Part shown: positions 1 to 9,227 of the stretch, one piece after another
Layout: every line of letters starts with the position of its first letter
How positions within the stretch are numbered: position 1 is the first letter of the stretch
Source: Methylophilus medardicus
GTDB lineage: Bacteria > Pseudomonadota > Gammaproteobacteria > Burkholderiales > Methylophilaceae
Direction: 5' to 3'
DNA length: 64,000 nt
Assembly: GCF_006363955.1 (NCBI RefSeq)
Contig: NZ_CP040948.1
Location: 434,001 to 498,000 of the forward strand
Program-made: the position numbers and the translations under genes
The notes under the pieces: model-generated
The model's database searches: none
Told to the model about the DNA's origin: nothing
Seen by the model: only the letters and a program-made list of their open reading frames with translations

Positions 1-699
1 TACGTTGGCGACGGCATGCATGCTAGCCCCCGTCGTCATCACATCGTCTACCACCACCACATGTTTACCATGCCATTGTTTGGCAGTCGTAAATGCGCCC
101 CGCAAATTGCGGACTCTGGTGCGCATGTCCATCCCTGCTTGCGTTTGCGTATCTACGATGCGCGTGCATCCCTCCAGATCTAAAGGCATTGCCCAGTGCC
201 GTTGCAGCTGTTTTGCCAGCAGCAGGGCGTGGTTGAATCCGCGTTGCCGGAGTCGATTGATGTGCATAGGCATGGCAAGCAACACGGCGGCTTGGTTGGC
301 ATCCTCGTGTTGCGGCCATTGCGTGATCAGGCTGTCAGTCAAGAGTGGGCTTATAAAAAGCTGTTGATGGTATTTGAATTGATGTAGCAGACGATCCAGT
401 GGGTAGGCGTAGCGGAAGGGCGCAAACGTGCGATCAAACGCAGGCGGATGTTGCAGGCAACGGCCGCAGAGCGCACCAGCCGCATTGGGCAATGCACACT
501 GAGGACATCGTGCTGCCGTATACCAAGGCAGTGCTGCAATACAGTCTGCGCAAATGGGGGTATGCGTGAATCCCAAACGCGCCTTGGGTGCCGTGTTAGC
601 TGCGCACAACAAACATGGCAGCGTCGATGTCAACCAAGCTTTCAGCAGATGGCTGGGTGTGATTTGATTAAATTTTAATCTGTTGTAAAATTTTTTCAC
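1..699 (-). CDS. comF: ComF family protein, 3' end cut by the window edge
   Basis: ComF-type phosphoribosyltransferase-fold protein linked to DNA uptake or use of imported DNA. Reading the minus strand in the frame ending at base 1 gives an open frame with an N-terminal zinc-finger-like region (CLLC, CADC, CPQC and CGRC pairs, about 541-616 and 440-505). The PRPP-binding signature [13 protein letters not shown] lies near bases 20-60 and the last readable residues are HAVANV. No in-frame ATG exists; a GTG at 697-699 is the most upstream start but has no clear Shine-Dalgarno, so the start is uncertain. Some 20-40 C-terminal residues are probably missing. It is divergent from bioB, as often seen in proteobacteria. 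Confidence 0.85.
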   Translation of the reverse strand, partial: MKKFYNRLKFNQITPSHLLKAWLTSTLPCLLCAANTAPKARLGFTHTPICADCIAALPWYTAARCPQCALPNAAGALCGRCLQHPPAFDRTFAPFRYAYPLDRLLHQFKYHQQLFISPLLTDSLITQWPQHEDANQAAVLLAMPMHINRLRQRGFNHALLLAKQLQRHWAMPLDLEGCTRIVDTQTQAGMDMRTRVRNLRGAFTTAKQWHGKHVVVVDDVMTTGASMHAVANV

Positions 700-723
700 G
701 ATATATTTTAAACAACATATAAT
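695..723 (+). promoter_or_regulatory. Predicted sigma-70 promoter of the bio operon
   Basis: TTCACG (695-700), a 17-bp spacer and a perfect TATAAT (718-723) lie 41 bp upstream of the bioB ATG. The -35 box overlaps the proposed comF start, so the two genes share this short divergent region. No BirA-type operator was recognised. Confidence 0.55.
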
Positions 724-763
724 TCGCACGTATATTTCATCTATTTTTTATTGCGTGGTATTT

Positions 764-1795
764 ATGGAACAACAAACCTCCGCTGCTGCTGTTAGCAGCG
801 AAATCCAAACTTCTGTCATCAATCTAGATGGCTTAAAACCCTCCAGCGCCTGTCATCCTACTGTTGAGCGCTGGCGTGTTGAAGACATCATGGCACTATT
901 CGCCTTGCCATTCAATGACTTGCTGCATCGCGCGCACAGCGTGCATCGTGAGCATTTTGACCCGAATGCGGTGCAAGTCAGTACCTTGTTGTCGATTAAA
1001 ACTGGCGGTTGTTCTGAGGATTGTGGTTACTGTCCGCAAGCCGCGCGCTACCACACCGAGGTTGAGAATGAGCCTTTGATGCAGTTGGATGAGGTGCTCG
1101 CCGCCGCCAAGGCTGCTAAAGATAGCGGTGCGAGTCGTTTTTGCATGGGGGCTGCTTGGCGGGGTCCCAAACAGCGTGATCTAGAGCCTGTTCTGAAAAT
1201 GATTTCTGAAGTGAAAGCCATGGGCCTGCAAACCTGTGCGACGCTGGGTATGCTCAAAGAGGGTCAGGCAGAACAACTCAAAGATGCCGGGTTGGACTAC
1301 TACAATCACAACCTCGATACTGCGCCTGAGTTTTATGGCGATGTGATTACCACCCGCACTTACCAAGACCGTTTAGATACACTGGACAGGGTACGTAGTG
1401 TGGCGATTAATGTGTGTAGTGGCGGCATTATTGGCATGGGCGAGACCCGCGCCCAACGTGCCGGCTTGGTTGCGCAATTAGCCAATATGGAGCAGCCGCC
1501 TGAAAGCGTGCCGATTAACTTGTTGACGCAAGTGGAAGGCACGCCACTGCATGGCACCGATGCGCTGGATCCGTTGGAGTTTGTGCGCACGATCGCCATT
1601 GCACGCATTACCATGCCCACTAGCTTCGTCCGCTTGTCTGCGGGTCGGCAAAGTATGGGCGAAGCAGTGCAAGCGTTGTGCTTTCATGCAGGCGCTAACA
1701 GTATTTTTTATGGTGAAAAATTACTCACAACGGGTAACCCTGAAGTGGCGTCTGACAACTTGTTGTTTGAAAAACTGGGCTTGAAGAAAATCTAA
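764..1795 (+). CDS. bioB: Biotin synthase
   Basis: Radical-SAM enzyme that inserts sulfur into dethiobiotin, the last step of biotin synthesis. The [4Fe-4S]/SAM motif CSEDCGYC gives cysteines at about residues 83, 87 and 90. Further BioB signatures are GAAWRGP, the YYNHNLDT segment and GETRAQR. The protein is 343 aa from the ATG at 764; an in-frame GTG at 755 is possible but the ATG gives a normal N-terminus. Its TAA shares a base with the ATG of bioF, indicating translational coupling. It is the first gene of bioB-F-H-C-D. Confidence 0.97.
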   Translation: MEQQTSAAAVSSEIQTSVINLDGLKPSSACHPTVERWRVEDIMALFALPFNDLLHRAHSVHREHFDPNAVQVSTLLSIKTGGCSEDCGYCPQAARYHTEVENEPLMQLDEVLAAAKAAKDSGASRFCMGAAWRGPKQRDLEPVLKMISEVKAMGLQTCATLGMLKEGQAEQLKDAGLDYYNHNLDTAPEFYGDVITTRTYQDRLDTLDRVRSVAINVCSGGIIGMGETRAQRAGLVAQLANMEQPPESVPINLLTQVEGTPLHGTDALDPLEFVRTIAIARITMPTSFVRLSAGRQSMGEAVQALCFHAGANSIFYGEKLLTTGNPEVASDNLLFEKLGLKKI

Positions 1796-2979
1796 TGAGC
1801 AGTCTGCTGGATTATTTAGCCGCCGATCTCGACAAGCGGCAAACGCAGGGCCTGATGCGTCAACGTCGCTTGTTGGACTCGCCGCAGGCTGAGCATATTA
1901 CAGCCAATGGTCAGGCTTTTCTGTCGTTTTGTAGCAATGACTATCTGGGGTTGGCCAATGATCCCGCCCTGGTCGCGGCGTTGCAAGCGGCAGCAACAGA
2001 GGCAGGCGTTGGCAGTGGCGCCTCTAACCTGATTACCGGCCATCACCGCTATCATGATCAGCTAGAGCAAGCGTTGGCCGCCTTTGTTGGTAAGCCATCG
2101 GCTTTGTTATTTTCAACCGGCTATATGGCGAATATTGGCGTCATCAGTGCGCTGATGGGCCGTGACGATGCCGTGTTTTCCGATAAGCTGAATCATGCCT
2201 GCCTGAATGACGGCGCATTTTTGTCACGCGCCACGCATCACCGTTTTGCGCATAATGATGTCGCGGCGCTCGAAAAGTTGCTGCAAGCCAGCACGGCGCG
2301 CCACAAGTTAGTGACTGCCGATGCCGTGTTTAGTATGGATGGCGATATTGCGCCGCTGGCAGACTATCTAAGCTTGTGTGAACGCTATGATGCCTACTTA
2401 TATGTCGATGACGCACATGGCTTTGGTGTGTTGGGCCCTCAGGGCCGCGGCACACTCCAGCATCTGGGTTTAGCGTCGCCGCGTCTGATCATGATGGGCA
2501 CGCTGGGTAAAGCTGCTGGCGTTGCGGGTGCGTTTGTGGCCGCTGAAAAGATCGTCATTGATTATTTAATTCAGCATGCCAACAGTTATATTTATACCAC
2601 ACCGGCCCCACCGCCGCTGTCGGCGGCGTTGCTGGCGTCACTGCACGAAATTGAAACAGGCGATGCGCGCAGACAGCAATTGTTTGACATGATCGCTTTG
2701 CTCAAGCGTGAGCTGGCTTTAACGCGTTGGCACTTGCAAGTCTCAGAAACGGCGATTCAGCCACTGATTGTGGGCGATAACCATGAAGCGCTTGCGCTCA
2801 GCCATTACCTGCAATTGCGCGGTATCTTGGTGCCAGCGATTCGCCCACCCACCGTCCCATTAAACACTGCCCGTTTGCGAATTTCATTGTCTGCCGCGCA
2901 TGGTGAGGCAGATGTGCGCGCTTTAATTTCGGCATTGCATGCGGCAGAACGCGAGATCCCCGTCGGACCGCAGGCATGA
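1795..2979 (+). CDS. bioF: 8-amino-7-oxononanoate synthase
   Basis: PLP-dependent alpha-oxoamine synthase that condenses pimeloyl-ACP with alanine to give KAPA. The protein is 394 aa. Visible motifs are SNDYLGLA, GSGASNLITG, the DDAHGFG segment carrying the cofactor aspartate, and GTLGKAAG with the Schiff-base lysine near residue 239. The start overlaps the bioB stop by one base and the stop overlaps bioH by four (ATGA), so all three are translated as one unit. Length and motif order are normal for the family. Confidence 0.97.
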   Translation: MSSLLDYLAADLDKRQTQGLMRQRRLLDSPQAEHITANGQAFLSFCSNDYLGLANDPALVAALQAAATEAGVGSGASNLITGHHRYHDQLEQALAAFVGKPSALLFSTGYMANIGVISALMGRDDAVFSDKLNHACLNDGAFLSRATHHRFAHNDVAALEKLLQASTARHKLVTADAVFSMDGDIAPLADYLSLCERYDAYLYVDDAHGFGVLGPQGRGTLQHLGLASPRLIMMGTLGKAAGVAGAFVAAEKIVIDYLIQHANSYIYTTPAPPPLSAALLASLHEIETGDARRQQLFDMIALLKRELALTRWHLQVSETAIQPLIVGDNHEALALSHYLQLRGILVPAIRPPTVPLNTARLRISLSAAHGEADVRALISALHAAEREIPVGPQA

Positions 2980-3767
2980 GTTGCTTTATCGAAATCATGG
3001 GGCAGGGCAAGCCCTTAGTCATGTTGCATGGATGGGGCATGAACAGTGCCGTGTGGGAGCGGGTTGTGAAGCGCCTGTCGGCCAACTACCGCTTATTTTT
3101 GGTCGACTTACCAGGCATGGGCCAAAGTCGTCCGGTCTATCCCTATCATTTGCACAGCGTTGCTGAGGCGGTGGCTGAAGAGATTCCCGGTGTATCGACC
3201 ATTTTGGGTTGGTCTTTGGGCGGCTTGGTCGCGCAACAGATCGCTCTCAATCAACCGGATCGGGTTGAAAAACTCATTCTGGTCGGGACCAATCCTTGTT
3301 TTGTCAGCAAGCCTGACTGGCCACATGGGATTGATGCGCGACATTTTGAACAATTCAACGCGCGTTTCGCGCAAGACTTTAATGCGACTTTGCTTAACTT
3401 TTTGACCTTGCAATGCATGCACGCCAAAGATGCACGCGCGACAGTGCGCCAGTTACGCACCGCGTTTGCGGCTAAACCAACCCCTAGCCAAGATCACTTG
3501 AATCAGGCGCTAGAAATCCTATTGCAAACCGATTTACGCGAAGAAGTGAGCCGCCTGTTTCAGCCAACGTTGTTGATTCATGGTGACCGCGATACGTTGG
3601 CGCCGGTATCGGCGGCGCATTGGTTAGCCATGCACATGCAACGCGCAAGTCTGCGCGTGATTGCAGGCGCGTCCCATGCCCCATTTTTGTCGCATGCCGA
3701 AGTATTTTGCGACGCAGTAGACGGATTCATGGCCGATGATGCCAGCCTTCGGGCAGCGGAGAGCTAA
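2976..3767 (+). CDS. bioH: Pimeloyl-ACP methyl ester carboxylesterase
   Basis: Alpha/beta hydrolase that removes the BioC-installed methyl ester from pimeloyl-ACP methyl ester. The protein is 263 aa. The oxyanion segment LHGWGMN, nucleophile elbow GWSLGG (Ser about residue 80), acid in HGDRDTLAP and base in GASHAPF are all present. It lies between bioF and bioC, so it belongs to the BioC-BioH route of pimelate synthesis. It starts with an ATGA overlap with bioF and its stop abuts the bioC ATG with no gap. Confidence 0.95.
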   Translation: MSCFIEIMGQGKPLVMLHGWGMNSAVWERVVKRLSANYRLFLVDLPGMGQSRPVYPYHLHSVAEAVAEEIPGVSTILGWSLGGLVAQQIALNQPDRVEKLILVGTNPCFVSKPDWPHGIDARHFEQFNARFAQDFNATLLNFLTLQCMHAKDARATVRQLRTAFAAKPTPSQDHLNQALEILLQTDLREEVSRLFQPTLLIHGDRDTLAPVSAAHWLAMHMQRASLRVIAGASHAPFLSHAEVFCDAVDGFMADDASLRAAES

Positions 3768-4646
3768 ATGCAGGATGTGTATCAAATCGACAAGTCGCGT
3801 ATGCGGCAGTCGTTTCACCGGGCGGCTAAGCAATACGATGCGGCGGCCATTTTACAGCGTCAAGTACGGCAAGAAATGCTTAGCCGGCTAGATGTCGTCA
3901 AGCTGGCACCAATGCGAATCCTTGACGCCGGTTGTGGGACTGGGCATGGTTTACAGGCGTTGCTCAAACACTTTAAGCAAGCGCAGGGCGTCGCACTGGA
4001 TATCGCTGAAGGCATGCTTGACCGCAGTCGCGCGTTGTTCCCTTGGTATCGTTTTTGGCAGACAAAACCACAGTTCGTTTGTGGCGACATTGAAAGTTTG
4101 CCACTGACAACCGCCAGTGTTGATATGGTGTGGTCCAACCTTGCTGTGCAGTGGTGTAACGATTTAGATGTCGTGCTGCAAGAGTTCAGGCGGGTGCTCA
4201 AACCCAACGGCTTGTTGATGTTTGCCACCTTGGGGCCGGATACACTCAAAGAGTTGCGCGCGGCTTCAGGCGAATCTCACACCCATGTCAGTCGTTTTAT
4301 TGACATGCATGATATCGGCGATGCCTTGACGCGTGCTGGCTTCAGTGCCCCCGTTTTGGATGTGATGCACTACACATTGACTTACGATAGCGTGGAATCT
4401 GTCATGCGCGACCTCAAAGCCATTGGTGCACACAATGCGACCGCAGGCCGTGCCAAAGGGCTGACCGGCAAAGGCTTTATGCAACGGTTACGTCAAGGTT
4501 ACGAGGGATTTCGCCGCGACGGAAAATTGCCCGCCACTTATGAAGTTGTGTTTGTCCATGCTTGGACAGGCAGCCAACCTTATACCGCGCCGGGAACTCA
4601 GCCGGTGCAGTTTATGCCGCGCAAGACAGTCAGCGCAGGTGAATGA
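3768..4646 (+). CDS. bioC: Malonyl-ACP O-methyltransferase
   Basis: SAM-dependent methyltransferase that caps malonyl-ACP so that fatty acid synthase can build the pimeloyl chain. The protein is 292 aa. It begins with the BioC-like SRMRQSFHRAAKQYD region and has class I motif I ILDAGCGTGHG (about residues 47-57). LPLTTASVDMVWSNLAVQW and FATLGPDTLKEL follow, the latter typical of BioC. It starts directly after the bioH stop and overlaps bioD by four bases. Confidence 0.95.
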   Translation: MQDVYQIDKSRMRQSFHRAAKQYDAAAILQRQVRQEMLSRLDVVKLAPMRILDAGCGTGHGLQALLKHFKQAQGVALDIAEGMLDRSRALFPWYRFWQTKPQFVCGDIESLPLTTASVDMVWSNLAVQWCNDLDVVLQEFRRVLKPNGLLMFATLGPDTLKELRAASGESHTHVSRFIDMHDIGDALTRAGFSAPVLDVMHYTLTYDSVESVMRDLKAIGAHNATAGRAKGLTGKGFMQRLRQGYEGFRRDGKLPATYEVVFVHAWTGSQPYTAPGTQPVQFMPRKTVSAGE

Positions 4647-5293
4647 TGCAGACATTGCCACGACATTTTTTTGTCACCGGTACTGATACTGGTGTCGGTA
4701 AGACGACAGTCAGCGTGCGATTGATGCAAGCCTTTGCGGCGCAAGGCCTGAAGGTGATTGGCATGAAACCCGTGGCCTCTGGTTGCGAGTGGCTGGATGG
4801 CCAATGGCAAAACGAAGATGTGCGACAGCTAATCGCGGCATCCAACGTGGTCGCACCGCCTGAGTGGATCAACCCCTATTGTTTTGAGCCGCCCATTGCC
4901 CCGCATATTGCAGCCGCAGAGGCCGGGGTCGATATCCAATTAGAAGTGATTGAAGCCGCCTACAGGCAGCTGGCAACCATGGCGGATGTAGTGGTGGTAG
5001 AGGGGGCCGGCGGTCTGTTGGTGCCACTCAACAGCACACAGACCATCGCCGACCTCATTCAGGCGCTGGCGCTACCTGCACTGCTGGTGGTTGGGATGCG
5101 ACTCGGATGCATCAATCATGCTTTACTCACCGCAGAAGTGCTTGCGCAACGTAATATCGAAGGTTGCGGCTGGGTTGCCAATAGCATCGATCCGCAGATG
5201 TCGCGCCCGGATGAAAACTTGCAAACCTTGATCGCGTGTTTGCAGCAGCCGCCAGTGTTAACGCTTCCTTATCAAGCAGCACGCACTCCATGA
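4643..5293 (+). CDS. bioD: Dethiobiotin synthetase
   Basis: ATP-dependent carboxylase that closes the ureido ring of dethiobiotin from DAPA and CO2. The protein is 216 aa, with the P-loop GTDTGVGKTT at residues 12-21, MKPVASG, the EGAGGLLVPL motif, and VVGMRLGCINHALLT in the C-terminal half. It overlaps bioC by four bases at its start. Its TGA overlaps the ATG of the downstream rhomboid gene, so translation probably continues into that non-biotin gene. Confidence 0.96.
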   Translation: MMQTLPRHFFVTGTDTGVGKTTVSVRLMQAFAAQGLKVIGMKPVASGCEWLDGQWQNEDVRQLIAASNVVAPPEWINPYCFEPPIAPHIAAAEAGVDIQLEVIEAAYRQLATMADVVVVEGAGGLLVPLNSTQTIADLIQALALPALLVVGMRLGCINHALLTAEVLAQRNIEGCGWVANSIDPQMSRPDENLQTLIACLQQPPVLTLPYQAARTP

Positions 5294-6342
5294 CGCCTGA
5301 ACGCATTACCAGTATTTCGTTTCGGGCGCCGGTGCCGCCAATGACCAAGGGATTAATCGCCCTGAATGTGCTGGTGTTTGTGGTGATGCTATTAGGCGGT
5401 GCAGGGTTTTGGCATTCCCCCAATACTGTCCAGCTCACTTGGGGGGCCAATTTCGCGCCTGCCACTGCCGATGGCCAATGGTGGCGCTTGTTCAGCGCAA
5501 TGTTTTTACACTTTGGCGCCTTACATTTAGGCATGAATATGCTGGCACTATGGGATGGTGGTAAATTGGTCGAGCGTATGTTTGGCCCTGGCCGTTTTCT
5601 CAGTATCTATCTGCTTAGTGGCGTGGCTGGGAATCTGTTGTCGCTGGTCATTCAAGGCAACGATGCCGTGTCTGGAGGCGCCTCTGGTGCGATCTTTGGT
5701 ATTTACGGCGCATTACTGGTGTATGTCTGGTTTGCCAGACACCAGATGCAAACACGAGAATTTCGCTGGTTATTTTGGGGCGCGCTCGCCTTTTCTGCAT
5801 TGACCATCGGCATGGGTTACATCGTGCCGGGCATCGACAACTCCGCACATATTGGCGGGTTTTTGACCGGCATGGTCATTGCCGTGATCTTGTTACCGTC
5901 TGCGATTTTGACCAGCAAGTACTTCCTGCTAACGCAGCTATTGATCGGTACGGCTTGGGTAGCGGGCCTGTTTGCATTGCTGACACATTTGCCCACGCCC
6001 AAGTATCGCTGGCAGCAAGAAATCGCGATTCAAGAACAAGTGCAAAAATTGCAGCGGATCGATCAGCAAGCGCAGGGGAGATGGCGACAAATCATGCTCG
6101 AGGGGCGTGAGGGTAGCGTTAGTTTTGATGAGATGGCGGCGCAGATTGATGCGCAGGTCTCAACCCCTTATGAAGAGAGTTTTGAAACCCTGTCAGCTTT
6201 GCCAGAAGATCCCAAGTTGCCCTCTGCCGCCCTGCTAGAGCAAGCCAAGGCGTATGCTTTGAAACGCAGCGAGGCAAGTAAGGCAGCGGCAGATCAATTA
6301 CGCAATGTGCCGTTTATGCCAGCAAAACCCACGCCACCTTAG
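5290..6342 (+). CDS. Rhomboid family intramembrane serine protease
   Basis: Integral membrane protein of 350 aa from the ATG at 5290, which overlaps the bioD stop (ATGA). The catalytic GASG has its Ser at about residue 132 and the partner His is in NSAHIGG (about 187). The HFGALHLGMNMLALW and LLSGVAGN segments are typical of rhomboids. About six or seven membrane segments are followed by a C-terminal tail of roughly 110 residues rich in Gln, Glu and Lys, probably cytoplasmic and partly coiled coil. The substrate is unknown. Its position at the end of a biotin operon suggests co-transcription rather than a shared pathway. It overlaps the convergent waaG by a few bases. Confidence 0.9.
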   Translation: MTPERITSISFRAPVPPMTKGLIALNVLVFVVMLLGGAGFWHSPNTVQLTWGANFAPATADGQWWRLFSAMFLHFGALHLGMNMLALWDGGKLVERMFGPGRFLSIYLLSGVAGNLLSLVIQGNDAVSGGASGAIFGIYGALLVYVWFARHQMQTREFRWLFWGALAFSALTIGMGYIVPGIDNSAHIGGFLTGMVIAVILLPSAILTSKYFLLTQLLIGTAWVAGLFALLTHLPTPKYRWQQEIAIQEQVQKLQRIDQQAQGRWRQIMLEGREGSVSFDEMAAQIDAQVSTPYEESFETLSALPEDPKLPSAALLEQAKAYALKRSEASKAAADQLRNVPFMPAKPTPP

Positions 6343-7469
6343 GTGGGTCGCCCCACGGCGGGCGAGGCAATGATGCGTGCCTCAGGTTGCGCAATTTGTG
6401 TGCTTGCCAGCTGTTGCATGAAGGCTTGGCCCTGCGCACTCCAGGTTTGAGTCGGCAACTGATCCAGCATGGCTGCTAAGCGCTGATTCATTACCGCTTG
6501 GCTAAATGGTTCGGGTAAGACTTCACCGGCTTGCGCTGCCTGCACATAGCTGGCGTACCCACAAACCGCAGTCACTAACAACGGCAGCCCAGCGGTCATG
6601 GCCTCAATCAGCACAATCCCCGCGAGTTCGGAACGCGCTGCATGCACCAATACGTCGCAGCCCAGCATGAGGGCTGGAATATCAGGGCGTCCCCCGGCGG
6701 CGATGCAACGGTCTGCCACGCCGCGCCGGTGGGCGTAGGCTGGCATATCGCTGCTGGATTCGAACTCACCAACCGCAAGCAGCCAGCAACGCGCGCGTGT
6801 TTTTTCCGGCAAGTTGCTCAAGGCATCAATGGCGCGGTCGACCCCCTTACGCACAAACGCCGACCCAACCGTGAGCAATACGATGGCATCTTCCGGTAAT
6901 TGAAAGGTGTGGCGGACATATGCACGGTAGTCTTGAGGCGCTAATTGGCTAAATCGTTGCAAGGGAACGTTGGGCGGAATCAGATGAAAGCGACCTGAAT
7001 CCGTGCCATACCAACGCTGGAAGATGGCTTGGTCATGCTGGTTTAGCAGCAAAATGTGCGTTGCACTTTGCTCGCCGAACACCGCATGTTCCATGGCAGA
7101 GAAAAAGCGATAGCGGCCCGAGCGTTTTTTGTACCAGGGTTCATGATGCATACGCTCGGCATAACACGGGTCAGCGGCAAAATACACATCTAGTCCGGGC
7201 ATGCGATTAAATCCGACCACCCGGTCATATCCCCCCGCCGCGACTGCTTGCCGCATCTGCTTAATCAGGGATTGGTGGCGGCGATGATTGAGCCAGCCTT
7301 TGGCGTTGAGTAGCTTTACGTTGATGTTGGCTGGAAAATCCCCCCGCCAAGCGCCTGTATAAATAGTGACTGCATGTCCTTGCGCCACGCAATCTTGCGC
7401 GATACGCAACATATCGCGTTGCACGCCCCCATACGGAAAGTACTTGAATATCAAAAAAGCAAACTTCAT
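6339..7469 (-). CDS. waaG: LPS core glycosyltransferase, WaaG-like (GT4)
   Basis: Probable UDP-glucose:(heptosyl)LPS glucosyltransferase acting on the inner core at the cytoplasmic membrane face. The start is placed at 7469 (MKFAFLIFKYFPYGG), where WaaG proteins begin; the frame stays open further upstream but there runs antisense to waaC. The product is 376 aa. WaaG-type features are YFPYGGVQRDMLR, FNRMPGLDVYFAADPC and the GT-B E-x7-E motif in ELAGIVLIEAMTAG near the C-terminus. It is divergent from waaC with a gap of only 30 bp, and convergent with the rhomboid gene. Confidence 0.88.
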   Translation of the reverse strand: MKFAFLIFKYFPYGGVQRDMLRIAQDCVAQGHAVTIYTGAWRGDFPANINVKLLNAKGWLNHRRHQSLIKQMRQAVAAGGYDRVVGFNRMPGLDVYFAADPCYAERMHHEPWYKKRSGRYRFFSAMEHAVFGEQSATHILLLNQHDQAIFQRWYGTDSGRFHLIPPNVPLQRFSQLAPQDYRAYVRHTFQLPEDAIVLLTVGSAFVRKGVDRAIDALSNLPEKTRARCWLLAVGEFESSSDMPAYAHRRGVADRCIAAGGRPDIPALMLGCDVLVHAARSELAGIVLIEAMTAGLPLLVTAVCGYASYVQAAQAGEVLPEPFSQAVMNQRLAAMLDQLPTQTWSAQGQAFMQQLASTQIAQPEARIIASPAVGRPT

Positions 7470-7499
7470 GCGATGGCATTGTATGCGAAAATAGCGGCC

Positions 7500-8471
7500 A
7501 TGAAACGCATCCTGATTGTCAAAACCACCTCCATGGGCGACGTGATTCATGCCCTGCCTGTTGTTGAAGATATCTTGCGGCATGTTCCTGATGCGCACAT
7601 CGACTGGCTGGTAGAAGCTTCTTTTGCTGATATTCCTCGGCTGCATCCCCGCGTACAACAAGTATTTACGGTGGCATTGCGTCGATGGCGTAAACAGTGG
7701 TGGCGCCGACAAACTTGGCAGGAGATTGCTGCCGCAAAGCGTGCAGTGGGGGCACAGCGCTACGATGCCATCCTCGATTTGCAGGGCTTGGTGAAAAGTG
7801 CTGTCATCGCATGCTGGGCTGATGGGCCACGCCATGGGTATGATCGACAATCGATCCGCGAGCCGATGGCAAGTTTTGCATATCAACATCGCTATGCCAT
7901 TTCTTACCGTCAGCATGCAGTCCTGCGTATGCGCAAACTTGCGGCCATGGCGTTGGGGTATGCTCTGCCCGACGATCTGCCAGCCTATGGCCTGACTGCG
8001 GAGGTGCAGCCTGCGCGGCAAGCCGCATTTTTAGCGTTACATGCCACCAGCCGTGATAGCAAGTTATGGCCAGAGGCGCGCTGGGTAGCGCTCGGCCAAC
8101 ACTACGCTGCGCAGGGCTTGCAAATGTGGCTACCCTGGGCAGGCAATCATGAGCGTGCGCGTGCTGAACGCATCGCCTTGCAAGTGCCTAATGCGCTGGT
8201 GTTGCCTAAGTGGTCATTACAACAACTCGCCAGCCACATGACGCAAGCGCGGTTTGCTGTGGGCGTCGATACGGGCTTGTCACATCTCGCCGCCGCCCTC
8301 GATTTGCCAGTGGTAGCCATTTACACCGATACCGAGCCTGCATTCACCGGCGTGGCGGGTGGTCACCGGGCGCCGGCAATCAATCTAGGTGGCAAGGGCC
8401 AAGTGCCCGAGGTCGCGCAGATTACAACTGCGATCGCTGCGATGCCCGGAGGCATTTTCGCCCGCGATTAA
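7500..8471 (+). CDS. waaC: Lipopolysaccharide heptosyltransferase I
   Basis: GT9 family enzyme that adds the first L,D-heptose to Kdo2-lipid A. The start at 7500 gives MKRILIVKTTSMGDVIHALP, the canonical WaaC N-terminus, and a product of 323 aa. Other signatures are the LDLQGLVKSA segment, the LHATSRDSKLWP donor-site region and GVDTGLSHLAAAL near residue 255. It is divergent from waaG, so the two LPS-core genes probably share or overlap promoters. No terminator is visible before the heat-shock operon downstream. Confidence 0.92.
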   Translation: MKRILIVKTTSMGDVIHALPVVEDILRHVPDAHIDWLVEASFADIPRLHPRVQQVFTVALRRWRKQWWRRQTWQEIAAAKRAVGAQRYDAILDLQGLVKSAVIACWADGPRHGYDRQSIREPMASFAYQHRYAISYRQHAVLRMRKLAAMALGYALPDDLPAYGLTAEVQPARQAAFLALHATSRDSKLWPEARWVALGQHYAAQGLQMWLPWAGNHERARAERIALQVPNALVLPKWSLQQLASHMTQARFAVGVDTGLSHLAAALDLPVVAIYTDTEPAFTGVAGGHRAPAINLGGKGQVPEVAQITTAIAAMPGGIFARD

Positions 8472-8500
8472 AAAAATCCCATATAAATTGAGGCTTTACC

Positions 8501-8529
8501 CTTGAAATCAGTAGGGACATGCCCAACAT
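8501..8529 (+). promoter_or_regulatory. Predicted sigma-32 (RpoH) heat-shock promoter
   Basis: CTTGAAA (8501-8507), a 14-bp spacer and CCCAACAT (8522-8529) match the E. coli RpoH consensus CTTGAAA / CCCATnT well. It lies about 80 bp upstream of grpE, where heat-shock control of grpE-dnaK-dnaJ is expected. Confidence 0.7.
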
Positions 8530-8540
8530 TGAGGAAATAT

Positions 8541-8559
8541 TGAAACGAAAAGCGTTTCA
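8541..8559 (+). other. Inverted repeat in the grpE leader
   Basis: TGAAACG (8541-8547), a 5-nt loop and CGTTTCA (8553-8559) form a perfect 7-bp dyad between the sigma-32 promoter and the grpE Shine-Dalgarno. It would sit in the mRNA leader as a small hairpin or act as an operator. It is not a CIRCE element, whose arms are longer and different. Confidence 0.4.
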
Positions 8560-8606
8560 TTAACATCTTCTCATGTAGAACAGTATTCAATGAATAGGGG
8601 AGCCCC

Positions 8607-9134
8607 ATGCAAGAACAAAATACACCCGACGACGTGCACGCAACCGAAGCGGAAACGCATGAACATGCGCCAGCTGAAGCCAATCATGAAGAGCGTATTG
8701 CAGCATTAGAAGCCGCTTTAGAAGAAGCCAAAGCGCAAGTGCTGTATGTTAAAGCGGAAGGTGAAAATATCCGTCGCCGGGCGTCGGATGACATTGATAA
8801 AGCCCGCAAGTTTGCGCTAGAAAAATTTAGCGGCGAGTTGCTGGCGGTCAAAGACAGTCTGGATGCCGCTTTGGCGGTAGAAAATGCTGACGTGGCCAGT
8901 TATAAAAATGGTGTGGAGTTGACGGCAAAACAATTACTCAGCGTCTTTGAAAAATTTAATATTGCTGAAATCAACCCACTGGGTCAAAAATTTGACCCAA
9001 ACAAGCATCAGGCGATCAGTATGGTGCCGGCTGAAGGCGAGCCGAACACCGTTTTAAGCGTATTGCAAAAAGGCTATGCCTTAAACGAACGCGTCTTGCG
9101 CCCGGCTTTAGTGACTGTGATTCAGCCACAATAA
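8607..9134 (+). CDS. grpE: Nucleotide exchange factor GrpE
   Basis: Co-chaperone that releases ADP from DnaK. The 175-aa protein has an acidic, disordered N-terminus and a long coiled coil (about residues 27-85, with [21 protein letters not shown]). The C-terminal beta domain contains [16 protein letters not shown] and [16 protein letters not shown], the family signature. AGGGGAG just upstream serves as the ribosome binding site. It is first in grpE-dnaK-dnaJ, 93 bp before dnaK. Confidence 0.97.
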   Translation: MQEQNTPDDVHATEAETHEHAPAEANHEERIAALEAALEEAKAQVLYVKAEGENIRRRASDDIDKARKFALEKFSGELLAVKDSLDAALAVENADVASYKNGVELTAKQLLSVFEKFNIAEINPLGQKFDPNKHQAISMVPAEGEPNTVLSVLQKGYALNERVLRPALVTVIQPQ

Positions 9135-9227
9135 ACCCATATTACGATCAGGGGCTTGAAATCTGCTCAGGTATCCCAATTATTAGAACATCAGTATTGA
9201 GATTAACGAATTTAAGGATAGAACAAC

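Noticed and set aside
755-763. GTG at 755 as the bioB start
   Set aside because: It adds only three residues, has no better ribosome site, and the ATG at 764 gives a normal N-terminus.
7470-8021. Open extension of the waaG frame giving a 560-residue protein
   Set aside because: The extra 184 residues show no domain, run antisense to the well-conserved waaC, and WaaG homologues begin at MKFAFLIFKYFPYGG.
8471-8490. CCCATATA near 8478 as a second sigma-32 -10 element
   Set aside because: No CTTGAA-like -35 element lies at the required distance; the pair at 8501-8529 fits better.
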